From positions 1 to 15,205 of the forward strand of contig JACQUS010000537.1 of assembly GCA_016210125.1 (NCBI GenBank): a DNA stretch of 15,205 bases, read 5' to 3'. Of this stretch, positions 1 through 6,758 are shown in pieces. Both the position numbers and the translations under genes were made by a program. The notes beneath the pieces are model-generated. The model saw nothing but the letters and a program-made list of their open reading frames with translations. It made no database searches and had not been told where the DNA came from. The stretch's first letter is position 1. Each line of letters starts with the position of its first letter. Source of the stretch: Chloroflexota bacterium. Lineage in GTDB: Bacteria; Chloroflexota; UBA6077; FW602-bin22; JACQUS01.

Positions 1-2033
1 CGCGCCACCAGCTCGTCGGGAATGCGCTCCACGACGACGCGCTGGTCGATGCCGCCCGGGAGGTTGAAGACCAGCGGCGTGTCGCCCACCGCGCTGGGCC
101 GGAAGCTCAGGTTGGCCGGCCCGGCGGCAAAGGCGATCTCGGCGTCGTCCGGCGCGTCCAGCGTCAGGACCACACCGTCGGGGTCGCCGGACGTGCCGCT
201 GCGCCAGCGGACGTGGCGCTCGCCGACCTCGGAGATGCCGTCGAGCGCGATGTCGAAGGCGTAGGGCTCGGCCTTGACGATCTGCCCGGCGCTCAGCGTC
301 AGCCCGCCGTGCCACGGCAGGTAGCGCGCACGCATGTCGTTGCGCAGACCGGTCCAGGCGACGCGGATGCGCCGGCCCGGCCGCCCGAGGCGGTGGTCGT
401 GGATCTCGCGCGCGCCGCGCAGGACGACGATGCGCTCGATGGGCGCCGTACCGACGACGGCGACGCGCAGCTCTGGTGCTGCGTCGGCGCGGAAGTGCGC
501 GCCCATCGGCCGGCCATCGGCCTGCACGTCGAGCAGCATGCGCTCGCCGCTCGTCGCGTAGCAGCGGCGCGCGCGCAGCGCCTCCCAGAGGCCTTCGCGC
601 GTCAGCTCGTGCGCCAACACGGCAGTGATGGACCCACGCTTCGGCAGGAAGGGCCGCGCTGTCGGCCAGCTTGCGCCCGGGCGGCCGCTGTGGTCGTCGG
701 TGGCCCCGACGAAGCCGACGACCAGCCCGCGCTCCAGCGCCTCGCGGGCGAACCACTCGAAGCGCCCGTGCACTGAGGCGATCTCGATGACCGGGCAGAA
801 CGCCGCATCGAAGTGGTCGAAATTCGAGCGCCGGCCGCCGACGTGCGGGAACGCGATCACGTCGTCGCGGCCGCGCAGCGTGCGCCACAGCTCGGTGATC
901 GGGTAGCGGTCGGTGTCGGCGTCCGACTTGTCGGCGATCTGCCAATGGCTCGATCGGTGCAGCGGGCCGTCGTCGCCGAGGTACACGACGTTGTGGTCAC
1001 CGCCGCCGCCGTAGTTCCCCGACCACTCGTATGAAAGATACGGCACGAAGCGCCCCGGCGCGTGGAACTCCTGCGTCAGCGCCCGCGTCTCTGCCCAATG
1101 CTCGCGCGTGATCTGGAAGTCGTTGCCCGAGTGGACGACGAAGTCGATGGCCGCGATGTCGCGGGCGTAGCGATAGAACGACCCGACGCCGCCCGTGCCG
1201 ACCGTCGCGCCGCTCTGGCCCTGCGTGTCGCCCCAAAACAGGCGCTGCTCCGGCGCCGCGCCGTGGCAGCGGATGGGGTTGCTCTCGGCCGCGCGGCCCT
1301 GGTCGTCGCGCACGACGACGTGGTGCAGGCCGGGCGCCGTGAGGCGCAGGCCCTCGAAGCGGTGCGCCCCGCGGTCCGTCTCGCTGAACGTGTAGCGCTC
1401 CGGCAGCCCGCCGGCGCCGCCGAAGCGCAGCGTGCCACGGTAGCCGGCGACCGGGTTGCCGAAGGCGTCGATGGCCCGGACGTGCAGCCAGGTCGCCTCG
1501 CCGGCGACGAGGTCCGACGGCGCGGTGATGATCAGCCGGTCGGTCGACGCAGCGAGGATCGGGAACCTGGGCGAGCTGGGCAGGCGCTCGAAGACGCCCG
1601 TGCCGAAGCAGTCCACGAGCACCCGGAACTCGAAGCCCTCGTCGACGTAGGTCTGGGCGCGCATGCCCGGCGAGCCCTGCGAGCGGTCGCCGAGCACGAC
1701 CGTGATCTCGTCGCCCTCGACCAGCGTGCCGTCGCGCACGAGCAGCCAAATGACGCGGCTCCACGGCCGCACGCCGCCGTACGGGTCCGCGCGCACCTCG
1801 AGGCGCGCGCGGCCGGTGGTCCTCGCCGTACAGTAGCCCGGACCCGTCGCGTCGTCGATCTGCGGCGACTCCCAGTCGCACGTCATACGGATGGCGATCT
1901 TGACGCTGCCGGTGTCGTCGACGCCGTAGCGCCCGGTACGATAGCGGATGGTCCAGGTGCCCACGCTGCCGGCGACGACCGCGCCGGCCGGGTCGATGGT
2001 CGCGGTGCCCAGCCAGGTATCTGCGTCCTGCAT
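1..2033 (-). CDS. DUF3604 family protein (PHP-like metal-dependent hydrolase fold), 3' end outside window
   Basis: The frame is open from an ATG at 2033 to the left edge (677 codons seen), so it is nearly full length for the family. Residues 1 to about 255 are a beta-rich N-terminal part. The DUF3604 signature follows: LFWGDTQGQS (265-274), a GTGG turn then RYARDIAAIDF, HSGNDFQIT (301-309), SYEWSGNYGGGGDHNVVY (334-351), IAFPHVGG (393-400) and GATDDHSGRPG (443-453). These histidines and aspartates are probable metal ligands. The chemistry of the family is essentially unknown, so no substrate is claimed. No signal peptide is visible. The start lies 9 bases past the stop of the upstream oxidoreductase gene, with a GGGGGCGGG stretch as ribosome site, so the two genes are almost certainly co-transcribed. 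The first motif has Gln271 where relatives, as I recall them, have His. The first two or so of the overlapping long frames on the plus strand here are Arg/Ala-rich shadows. Confidence 0.87.
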   Translation of the reverse strand, partial: MQDADTWLGTATIDPAGAVVAGSVGTWTIRYRTGRYGVDDTGSVKIAIRMTCDWESPQIDDATGPGYCTARTTGRARLEVRADPYGGVRPWSRVIWLLVRDGTLVEGDEITVVLGDRSQGSPGMRAQTYVDEGFEFRVLVDCFGTGVFERLPSSPRFPILAASTDRLIITAPSDLVAGEATWLHVRAIDAFGNPVAGYRGTLRFGGAGGLPERYTFSETDRGAHRFEGLRLTAPGLHHVVVRDDQGRAAESNPIRCHGAAPEQRLFWGDTQGQSGATVGTGGVGSFYRYARDIAAIDFVVHSGNDFQITREHWAETRALTQEFHAPGRFVPYLSYEWSGNYGGGGDHNVVYLGDDGPLHRSSHWQIADKSDADTDRYPITELWRTLRGRDDVIAFPHVGGRRSNFDHFDAAFCPVIEIASVHGRFEWFAREALERGLVVGFVGATDDHSGRPGASWPTARPFLPKRGSITAVLAHELTREGLWEALRARRCYATSGERMLLDVQADGRPMGAHFRADAAPELRVAVVGTAPIERIVVLRGAREIHDHRLGRPGRRIRVAWTGLRNDMRARYLPWHGGLTLSAGQIVKAEPYAFDIALDGISEVGERHVRWRSGTSGDPDGVVLTLDAPDDAEIAFAAGPANLSFRPSAVGDTPLVFNLPGGIDQRVVVERIPDELVA

Positions 2034-2041
2034 CCCGCCCC

Positions 2042-3238
2042 CTACATCAGCCAAGCATCTTTGCGTTTGCCCGTCTCGGTGAGGTACTCGAACTCTCCCA
2101 TCAGCGGCTCACCTTCGGCGAAGCGCGTCAGACGCAGCGGTCGCCAGTCGAGCAGCGTCGTTTTACCGGTAGTGATCAGCTCGGCCATCATATCGCCGAC
2201 AGCCGGGGCGATCTTGAAGCCCGTACCGCAGAAGCCGGCTTGCACGTACAGGCCGTCGATGCCAGGCACCGGGCCGAGGAGCGGCTTGCCGTCGGGCGTG
2301 ACGTCGTAGATGCCGGTCATGCCGCGCCCAGCGCTGGCGTCGGCCATGGCCGGCATGCGCTGCGTGAGCTTCTCGGCGGCCTCGGCCCAGAACTCCATCG
2401 TCGGCCGCGAGTCGTAGCTGTCGGGATCGGCGTGGGGCTTGCCCTCGCCCGTGCCGAGCAAGGTCATGTTCTGGCCCTCGATGCGAAAGTACATGTCGAG
2501 GATGGAATCGATGCACATCACATGCCGTCCCACGCTCGGCGGGCGGTAGAACACGGCGACCTGGTGCCACTCCGGGCTGATCGGCACGTCCACGCCCAGC
2601 TTGCCGAGCAGCCGCGGTGCCCAGGCGTTGTTGGCCACGAGCACGACTGGCGCTGAAACGTCGCCGGCGCTCGTCTCCAGGCCGACGACGCGGCCGCCCT
2701 CGACCTTCACGCCGTGCACCTCGACGCCCTGGAAAAGGCGCACGCCGCGCTGCCGCGCCGCCTCCATGAGCGAGACGGCGGTGGACGACGGATCGGCGTA
2801 GCCGGACTGTGGCTCGAAGCCGGCCACGGTGATGTCGCTCACGTCGAGCTGCGGCTCGATCTCCCTGACCTGCTGCGCGTCGACCTCGTAGGTGTCGACG
2901 CCGACCGCACGCATCATCGCCAGCGCGCCGCGCAAGTTGGTCACGTGATGCTCGGGGACGATGCGCAGCATGCCGACGTGGTCCACCAGGCCGCACTCCC
3001 CGCCGACGCGCTCCTTCCACACCAGGAACCAGTCGCGGTAGCTCACCCAGGTCAGCGTTACCTCTTGCACGTTGGTGTAATGGAAGCGCACCAGCCCGCT
3101 CGACTTGCCCGTGGCCCCGGCGCCGATAAACGACTTCTCGAAGACCGCGACGTTGGTGACGCTACGCTCGGCGAGGTTGAACGCCGTGCTCGCGCCGTGG
3201 ACGCCGCCGCCGACGACGGCCACATCCGCCGTGATCAT
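2042..3238 (-). CDS. FAD-dependent oxidoreductase, DAO family (sarcosine/glycine oxidase-like)
   Basis: A 398-residue flavoprotein of the D-amino-acid oxidase superfamily, expected to oxidise an amine or amino acid with FAD as cofactor in the cytoplasm. The N-terminal Rossmann motif DVAVVGGGVHGAS (5-17) ends in the ribose-binding Glu34 (VAVFEK), followed by the GAGATGKSSGLVR loop (39-51) typical of FAD contacts. The substrate-domain middle includes YADPSSTAVSLMEAA (147-161). The C-terminal FAD closure is GIYDVTPDGKPLLGPVPG (309-326) and QAGFCGTGFKIAPAVG (333-348). The closest named groups are the sarcosine oxidase beta subunit and similar glycine/D-amino-acid dehydrogenases; the substrate cannot be read from sequence. 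The ATG at 3238 is preferred over an in-frame upstream ATG (3313) because GGAGGA precedes it and the Rossmann strand begins at residue 5. No covalent-FAD motif is claimed. It is first in the operon with the DUF3604 gene. Confidence 0.93.
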   Translation of the reverse strand: MITADVAVVGGGVHGASTAFNLAERSVTNVAVFEKSFIGAGATGKSSGLVRFHYTNVQEVTLTWVSYRDWFLVWKERVGGECGLVDHVGMLRIVPEHHVTNLRGALAMMRAVGVDTYEVDAQQVREIEPQLDVSDITVAGFEPQSGYADPSSTAVSLMEAARQRGVRLFQGVEVHGVKVEGGRVVGLETSAGDVSAPVVLVANNAWAPRLLGKLGVDVPISPEWHQVAVFYRPPSVGRHVMCIDSILDMYFRIEGQNMTLLGTGEGKPHADPDSYDSRPTMEFWAEAAEKLTQRMPAMADASAGRGMTGIYDVTPDGKPLLGPVPGIDGLYVQAGFCGTGFKIAPAVGDMMAELITTGKTTLLDWRPLRLTRFAEGEPLMGEFEYLTETGKRKDAWLM

Positions 3239-3499
3239 GGCTCGTGCTCCTCCGCGGGTTCCCGCGCCGCTGGCTCCTGCGGCCATCGTACCGTCTCGTC
3301 CAGTCGGCGGCAACCCGCCTGGGCGCGGCGCACAAGGCGCCGTCCGCCGATTCAGTCAGCGGGTCCGATGCACCTCGTAGAGCCGGGCCGTAATGTGGAT
3401 CGCACGAGCATGACCCCGCCCGTGCCTGCTCGCTGCCTGCGCGAAGGGGCTGGAGGGCGAGGGAAACGCGCGGATGCACACAGCGGCAGGAGGAGAGAC
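3239..3499. other. Divergent intergenic region between oxidoreductase operon and amt
   Basis: This 261-base gap separates two genes transcribed outward, so it should hold both promoters. The ribosome site of the oxidoreductase (GGAGGA on the minus strand, about 3250-3255) and that of amt (AGGAGGAG, about 3489-3496) sit at its ends. I see no convincing paired -35/-10 boxes or sigma-54 GG-N10-GC element and no supported small gene. In-frame extensions of both neighbours read through here but have no domain resemblance. Confidence 0.5.
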
Positions 3500-4963
3500 G
3501 TGAGACCGATCGGTGTTTTCCTCGCCCGCGGCGGTGGCCTGCTGGGCACGAGCGTGTGGAAGAGCGGCGCATCGATTGCCCTGGCGCTGGCGCTGGTCGC
3601 GCTGAGCGGCGGGCTGGCATTCGCCGAAGGGCCGGACCCGACCGGTGCCGAGGCCATCAAGGCCAAGCCGGAGCTGGCGGTCAACTTCGCCTGGACGCTG
3701 GTCGCCGGCTTCCTAGTCTTCTTCATGCAGCTCGGCTTCGCGCTGCTGGGCTCGGGGCTCATTCGCAGCAAGAACACGGTGAATTACTTGACCAAGAGCT
3801 TCCTCGACTTCTGCATGTGCGCCCTGGCCTTCTGGGCATTCGGCTTCGCGCTGATGTTCGGCGGCGCCACGGGCGGCGATGGCTCGGTGCTCTCGTCCGG
3901 GCTGGAGGCCGGCAACTTCCTCGTCGGCTTCTCGGGCTTCTTTCTCACCGGGGCGGCCTACGACGTGAGCACGGTCCAGCTCTGGTTCTTCCAGGTTGTC
4001 TTCGCCGCCACCGCGGCGACGATCGTCGCCGGGATGATGGCCGAGCGAACGAAGATCACCGCGTATCTGGCCTATAGCTTCCTCGTGTCCGCGCTGATCT
4101 ACCCGATCTATGGGCATTGGGTCTGGGGTGGCGGGTGGCTGAGCACGCTGCCGTTCGGCGCCGGGGCCAAGGACTTCGCCGGGTCGGGCGTCGTGCACGC
4201 CATCGGCGGGCTGGTCGGGCTGGCCGGCGCGGCGCTCGTCGGCGCACGCATCGGCAAATACAACGCCGACGGCACGCCAAACAGGATCCCCGGCCACAAT
4301 ATGGTCTACGTCGCCGCCGGCACGTTGATCCTGTTCTTCGGCTGGTTCGGCTTCAACACGGGCAGCACTCTCGCTGCGACCGACCTGCGCATCAGCGTGA
4401 TCGCGGTCAACACGTTCTTGGCTGGCTGCGCCGGGGCCGTTGCCGCGGTGTACTACGGCCTGGCCAAGACGGGCAAGGCCGACCTGCCGCTGGCGTGCAA
4501 CGGCGCGCTCGCCGGCCTCGTCGGCATCACCGCGCCGTGCGCCTACGTCGCCCCCTGGGCGGCCGTGGTGATCGGGGCCATCGCTCCGTTCGTCATGCTG
4601 GCCACCAACTGGCTGGTCGAGCGCGTCCTGCGCATCGACGACCCGGTTGGCGCGGCCGGCGTGCACGCCGGCGCCGGGCTCTGGGGCCTGCTGGCGGTCG
4701 GTATCTTCGCCGACGGGACGTACGGCGACGTCGCCGGCCTGATCGTCGGCCAGAGCGGGCAGATCGTCGCGCAGCTCATCAGCATTGGCACGGTGCTCGT
4801 CTGGGGGCTGGGCACCGGCTTCCTGCTGTTCGGCCTGCTCAAGGCGACGATGGGCCTGCGCGCCAGCCGCGAGGAGGAGCTGGCCGGCCTCGACGTACCC
4901 GAGCACGGGACGACTGCCTACCCGGAGGGTGATGGCCTGTCGCTGGCGCCGGCGAGGTCGTAG
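3500..4963 (+). CDS. amt: Ammonium transporter, Amt family
   Basis: A 487-residue Amt/MEP/Rh family channel moving ammonium/ammonia across the cytoplasmic membrane. Residues 1-42 look like a signal peptide (basic start, ALALALVALSGG core, cleavage near AFA/EGPD), as in AmtB, followed by about 11 membrane segments starting near residue 53. Family hallmarks are FMQLGFALLGSGLIRSKN, GMMAERTKI, YPIYGHWVWGGGWLS, GSGVVHAIGG with pore His233, and DDPVGAAGVHAGAGLWG with pore His389; these two histidines correspond to the twin pore histidines of AmtB. The cytoplasmic tail ends in EEELAGLDVPEHGTTAYPEG, matching the GlnK-responsive tail of Amt proteins. The start is a GTG at 3500 with AGGAGGAG placed 4 to 12 bases upstream; the frame stays open far upstream but only from this point resembles the family. 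No glnK/glnB follows, which is unusual but not rare. Confidence 0.96.
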   Translation: MRPIGVFLARGGGLLGTSVWKSGASIALALALVALSGGLAFAEGPDPTGAEAIKAKPELAVNFAWTLVAGFLVFFMQLGFALLGSGLIRSKNTVNYLTKSFLDFCMCALAFWAFGFALMFGGATGGDGSVLSSGLEAGNFLVGFSGFFLTGAAYDVSTVQLWFFQVVFAATAATIVAGMMAERTKITAYLAYSFLVSALIYPIYGHWVWGGGWLSTLPFGAGAKDFAGSGVVHAIGGLVGLAGAALVGARIGKYNADGTPNRIPGHNMVYVAAGTLILFFGWFGFNTGSTLAATDLRISVIAVNTFLAGCAGAVAAVYYGLAKTGKADLPLACNGALAGLVGITAPCAYVAPWAAVVIGAIAPFVMLATNWLVERVLRIDDPVGAAGVHAGAGLWGLLAVGIFADGTYGDVAGLIVGQSGQIVAQLISIGTVLVWGLGTGFLLFGLLKATMGLRASREEELAGLDVPEHGTTAYPEGDGLSLAPARS

Positions 4964-4977
4964 CACCCTACGCCCAC

Positions 4978-5040
4978 AGGGGCGACGGCGCCTGCGATCC
5001 AGCCGAGGTCGAAGGAGCGGCGAGCCGGCGGCTCGCCCCT
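4978..5040. repeat. Inverted-repeat element with nested hairpin downstream of amt
   Basis: A 63-base element bounded by a perfect 8-bp inverted repeat, AGGGGCGA (4978-4985) and TCGCCCCT (5033-5040). Inside its right end is a second perfect hairpin, GCGAGCC-GGC-GGCTCGC (5020-5036). It begins 15 bases past the amt stop codon. It could act as an amt terminator, although no T-run follows on the plus strand, or be a copy of a small dispersed MITE/REP-like repeat ending in CCCCTAC. The inverted repeats are seen directly; the repeat-family status is inference. Confidence 0.5.
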
Positions 5041-5180
5041 ACCTATGCACGGAGCACAAAAGGCGTGGCGCGATCTTGGTAGGCGAGTCCGATGTGCGCG
5101 GGCGGCGCGCTCGTTAGGATCAGGATAGAGATCGAGCTAGGGCGGTCGGCGGGGGCGCCTGCAGGCGAGGCCGACCGGCG

Positions 5181-5240
5181 ACCGGTAACCATCACATCGG
5201 TATCCATCACACCGGTAACCATCACATCGGTATCCATCGC
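5181..5240 (+). repeat. Four tandem 15-bp direct repeats in leader of small membrane protein
   Basis: Four contiguous 15-base units: ACCGGTAACCATCAC (5181), ATCGGTATCCATCAC (5196), ACCGGTAACCATCAC (5211) and ATCGGTATCCATCGC (5226). Units 1 and 3 are identical and 2 and 4 differ at one base, so the array is also a duplicated 30-mer. Each unit centres on GGTAACC or GGTATCC, a perfect or near palindrome. The array ends directly before the GGAGG of the 34-residue gene. It may be an operator array, an mRNA leader structure or a simple duplication. Confidence 0.85.
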
Positions 5241-5255
5241 ACGGAGGATGAGACA

Positions 5256-5360
5256 GTGCCCGTCGAAGCGTTGTTGGCCAGCGCCGCGTTCGCCGGTATG
5301 TTCGGCCTGTGGGTGGTCTTGCCGACCGTCCTGCGGCGTCGGCACACCAAGGAAGAGTAG
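5256..5360 (+). CDS. Small single-span membrane protein, 34 residues, unknown function
   Basis: A GTG at 5256 preceded by GGAGG (5243-5247, 8-base spacer) opens a 34-residue frame: MPVEALLASAAFAGM, then FGLWVVLPTVL, then RRRHTKEE and a TAG at 5358-5360. The layout is a short acidic N-terminus, one hydrophobic helix of about 20 residues (5-25) and a strongly basic then charged tail. This suggests a single membrane span with the C-terminus in the cytoplasm by the positive-inside rule. I do not recognise a family. The frame is open back to a stop at 5115 but has no ATG, GTG or TTG before 5256, so the GTG is the only reasonable start. It is followed at once by a hairpin (5365-5393), consistent with a single-gene transcript. 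It lies between amt and the convergent fliG. It could be an accessory subunit of some membrane complex, but nothing here shows which. Confidence 0.5.
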   Translation: MPVEALLASAAFAGMFGLWVVLPTVLRRRHTKEE

Positions 5361-5364
5361 GGCG

Positions 5365-5393
5365 ACGCTCCGCGTGCCAAAGGCGCGGGGCGT
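5365..5393 (+). terminator. Hairpin just after the 34-residue ORF
   Basis: ACGCTCCGCG (5365-5374) pairs with CGCGGGGCGT (5384-5393), a 10-bp stem with one G-T pair and the loop TGCCAAAGG. It starts 5 bases after the stop codon of the small membrane protein. There is no long T-run, so strength as an intrinsic terminator is uncertain. Confidence 0.4.
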
Positions 5394-5433
5394 TACGTCT
5401 GGTCTGTAGCTGATCATCGCTTCGCAAACGGCA

Positions 5434-5458
5434 GGGGGCGGGCGTGCAGCCCGCCCCC
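5434..5458. terminator. Perfect 10-bp GC hairpin between small ORF and convergent fliG
   Basis: GGGGGCGGGC (5434-5443), loop GTGCA, GCCCGCCCCC (5449-5458) is a perfect 10-bp stem of G-C pairs only. It lies 30 bases past the fliG stop, between convergent genes, so a two-way transcription stop is likely. It is flanked by CCCCCTAC on the right, like the element at 4978-5040, so it may belong to the same dispersed repeat family. Confidence 0.5.
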
Positions 5459-5488
5459 TACGCGTGGCCCGCAGCGCGTCGCGCCGAG

Positions 5489-6535
5489 CTAGATGAGCAC
5501 CTCCTCGGCGCCGCGAGTGATGACGATCTCCTCGGCCTCTTGCAGCGTGCGAATGACGGTCACGATCTTGGCCTGCGCCTCCTCGACCAGCCGCAGGCGC
5601 ACCGGCCCGAGCACGCCGATGTCCTCTTGCAGCATCTGCGACGCGCGTCGCGACATGTTCTTGAGGATGCGGTCCCTGACCTCTTCGCTGGCGCCCTTGA
5701 GCGCCAGCGCCAGGTCCTTCGGGTTGACGTCGCGCAGCACGCGCTGGATCGAGCGGTCGTCGAGCTGCACGACGTTCTCGAAGACGAACATGCGCTTCTT
5801 GACTTCCGCCGCCAGCTCGGGGTCATTGCGCTCGAGGTTCTCCAGGATCGAGCGCTCGGTGCGCGCATCGACCGTGCCCAACACCTTGACCAGGTAGTCG
5901 ATGCCGCCAGCGGTGCGAAAGCTGGTGGAGGCGAAGGCCGCCAGCTTCTCGCGCAGCGCGTCCTCGACCTCGCGCACGACTTCCGGCGCGGTGCGGTCCA
6001 TCAGCGCGATGCGCCGCGCGACGTCGCCTTGGAACTCGTAGCTCAGGCCGGAGAGGATACGCGACGAGAGGTCTGGCGGCAGGTGCGAGAGGATGAGCGC
6101 GACGGTCTGTGGGTGCTCGGTCTCGAGGTAGGCGATGACCTGCGCCGAGTCGATTTGCGCCAGGAAAGAGAACGGCAGGCCGCGCGCGCCGGCGATGCGG
6201 GCCATCATCTCGCCCGCTCTCTGCGTGCCGAGGGCGCGGGAGAGGACCTGCTTGGCGTAGTCGGAGCCACCCTCCGAGACGTACTGGTAGCCGGCGAGGG
6301 ACTCGAACACCTCCTCGAGGAAGGCGTCCATCGCCTCCGGGGACAGCTTGGGCAGCCGGACCACCTCGCGAGTCAGGGTCTCGATCTCGCGGTCGTCGAG
6401 GTTCTTGAAGACCGCGGACGCGCCCTCGGAGCCGAGCATGACGACGAGCATCGCCGACTTCTGGATCGGCGTGAGCACGATGCCCTTGTGTTGAGCTTGG
6501 GCCTCCGGCGTCGTCTGGGCAATCTCGGTTGCCAT
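5489..6535 (-). CDS. fliG: Flagellar motor switch protein FliG
   Basis: A full-length 348-residue FliG, the rotor protein that links the MS ring (FliF) to FliM/FliN and meets the stator. The N-terminal domain spans about 20-105 (LTPIQKSAMLVVMLGSEGAS). The middle domain carries the EHPQ motif (140-143, then TVALILSHL) that contacts FliM. The C-terminal domain carries MFVFEN (249-254) and the torque segment LDDRSIQRVLRDV (258-270), then DLALALKGAS (274-283), KNMSRRA (292-298) and GPVRLRLVEEAQ (310-321). The C-terminal half reads very close to Thermotoga-type FliG as I remember it, including charged torque residues Asp259, Asp260 and Arg261. The ATG at 6535 has GAGG about 8 bases upstream. It stands alone: no fliF, fliH, fliI or other flagellar gene adjoins it within the window. 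It is probably functional as no key motif is lost; whether the cell is flagellated cannot be judged here. Confidence 0.95.
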   Translation of the reverse strand: MATEIAQTTPEAQAQHKGIVLTPIQKSAMLVVMLGSEGASAVFKNLDDREIETLTREVVRLPKLSPEAMDAFLEEVFESLAGYQYVSEGGSDYAKQVLSRALGTQRAGEMMARIAGARGLPFSFLAQIDSAQVIAYLETEHPQTVALILSHLPPDLSSRILSGLSYEFQGDVARRIALMDRTAPEVVREVEDALREKLAAFASTSFRTAGGIDYLVKVLGTVDARTERSILENLERNDPELAAEVKKRMFVFENVVQLDDRSIQRVLRDVNPKDLALALKGASEEVRDRILKNMSRRASQMLQEDIGVLGPVRLRLVEEAQAKIVTVIRTLQEAEEIVITRGAEEVLI

Positions 6536-6635
6536 AGCCTACCTCGCCCGCAACTACTCTCTGCTTAGCAACCGCGCGCCTATCTTGTCAATAGGCATTT
6601 CGGGCCAGGCGCGAAAGTGATACGTGATGAGTAAT

Positions 6636-6712
6636 GCCCCTGTTGGGCTGCTCCACTCCTCCCCAAGAAGGATTACCAAGGGGAGCGAGGCCCCCCTTTG
6701 GATTCCCCCCTT
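6636..6712. repeat. Dispersed repeat, copy A
   Basis: This segment aligns with 9955-10034: both start GCCCYTGTTGG, continue GGCTGCYCCACYCC, hold a CAAGGGG/CAAGGGC half-hairpin with GCCCCC, and end GATTCCCCC. The centre forms an imperfect hairpin (CCAAGGGG against CCCCCTTTGG, about 6677-6701). It lies in the gap between the permease 3' end and the fliG start. It is most likely an interspersed non-coding repeat. A separate 14-bp perfect palindrome, CGCGGCGCGCCGCG, follows at 6726-6739. Confidence 0.55.
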
Positions 6713-6758
6713 CATCTGCGATGCTCGCGGCGCGCCGCGGGGCGAACCGATTGCTGGA

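Noticed and set aside
1062..2309. Long plus-strand frame (415 codons) opposite DUF3604
   Set aside because: Composition is Arg/Ala/Val-rich without domains, while the opposite strand encodes clear DUF3604 motifs. It is an antisense shadow of GC-rich coding DNA.
2714..3499. N-terminal extension of the Amt frame
   Set aside because: It overlaps the oxidoreductase gene on the other strand, has no Amt resemblance, and a strong SD plus signal peptide mark the GTG at 3500.
3713..4966. Minus-strand frame of 417 codons opposite amt
   Set aside because: Charged, low-complexity shadow; amt on the plus strand has full family motifs.
5181..5240. CRISPR-like array
   Set aside because: The units are contiguous with no spacers and only 15 bp; no cas gene is present.
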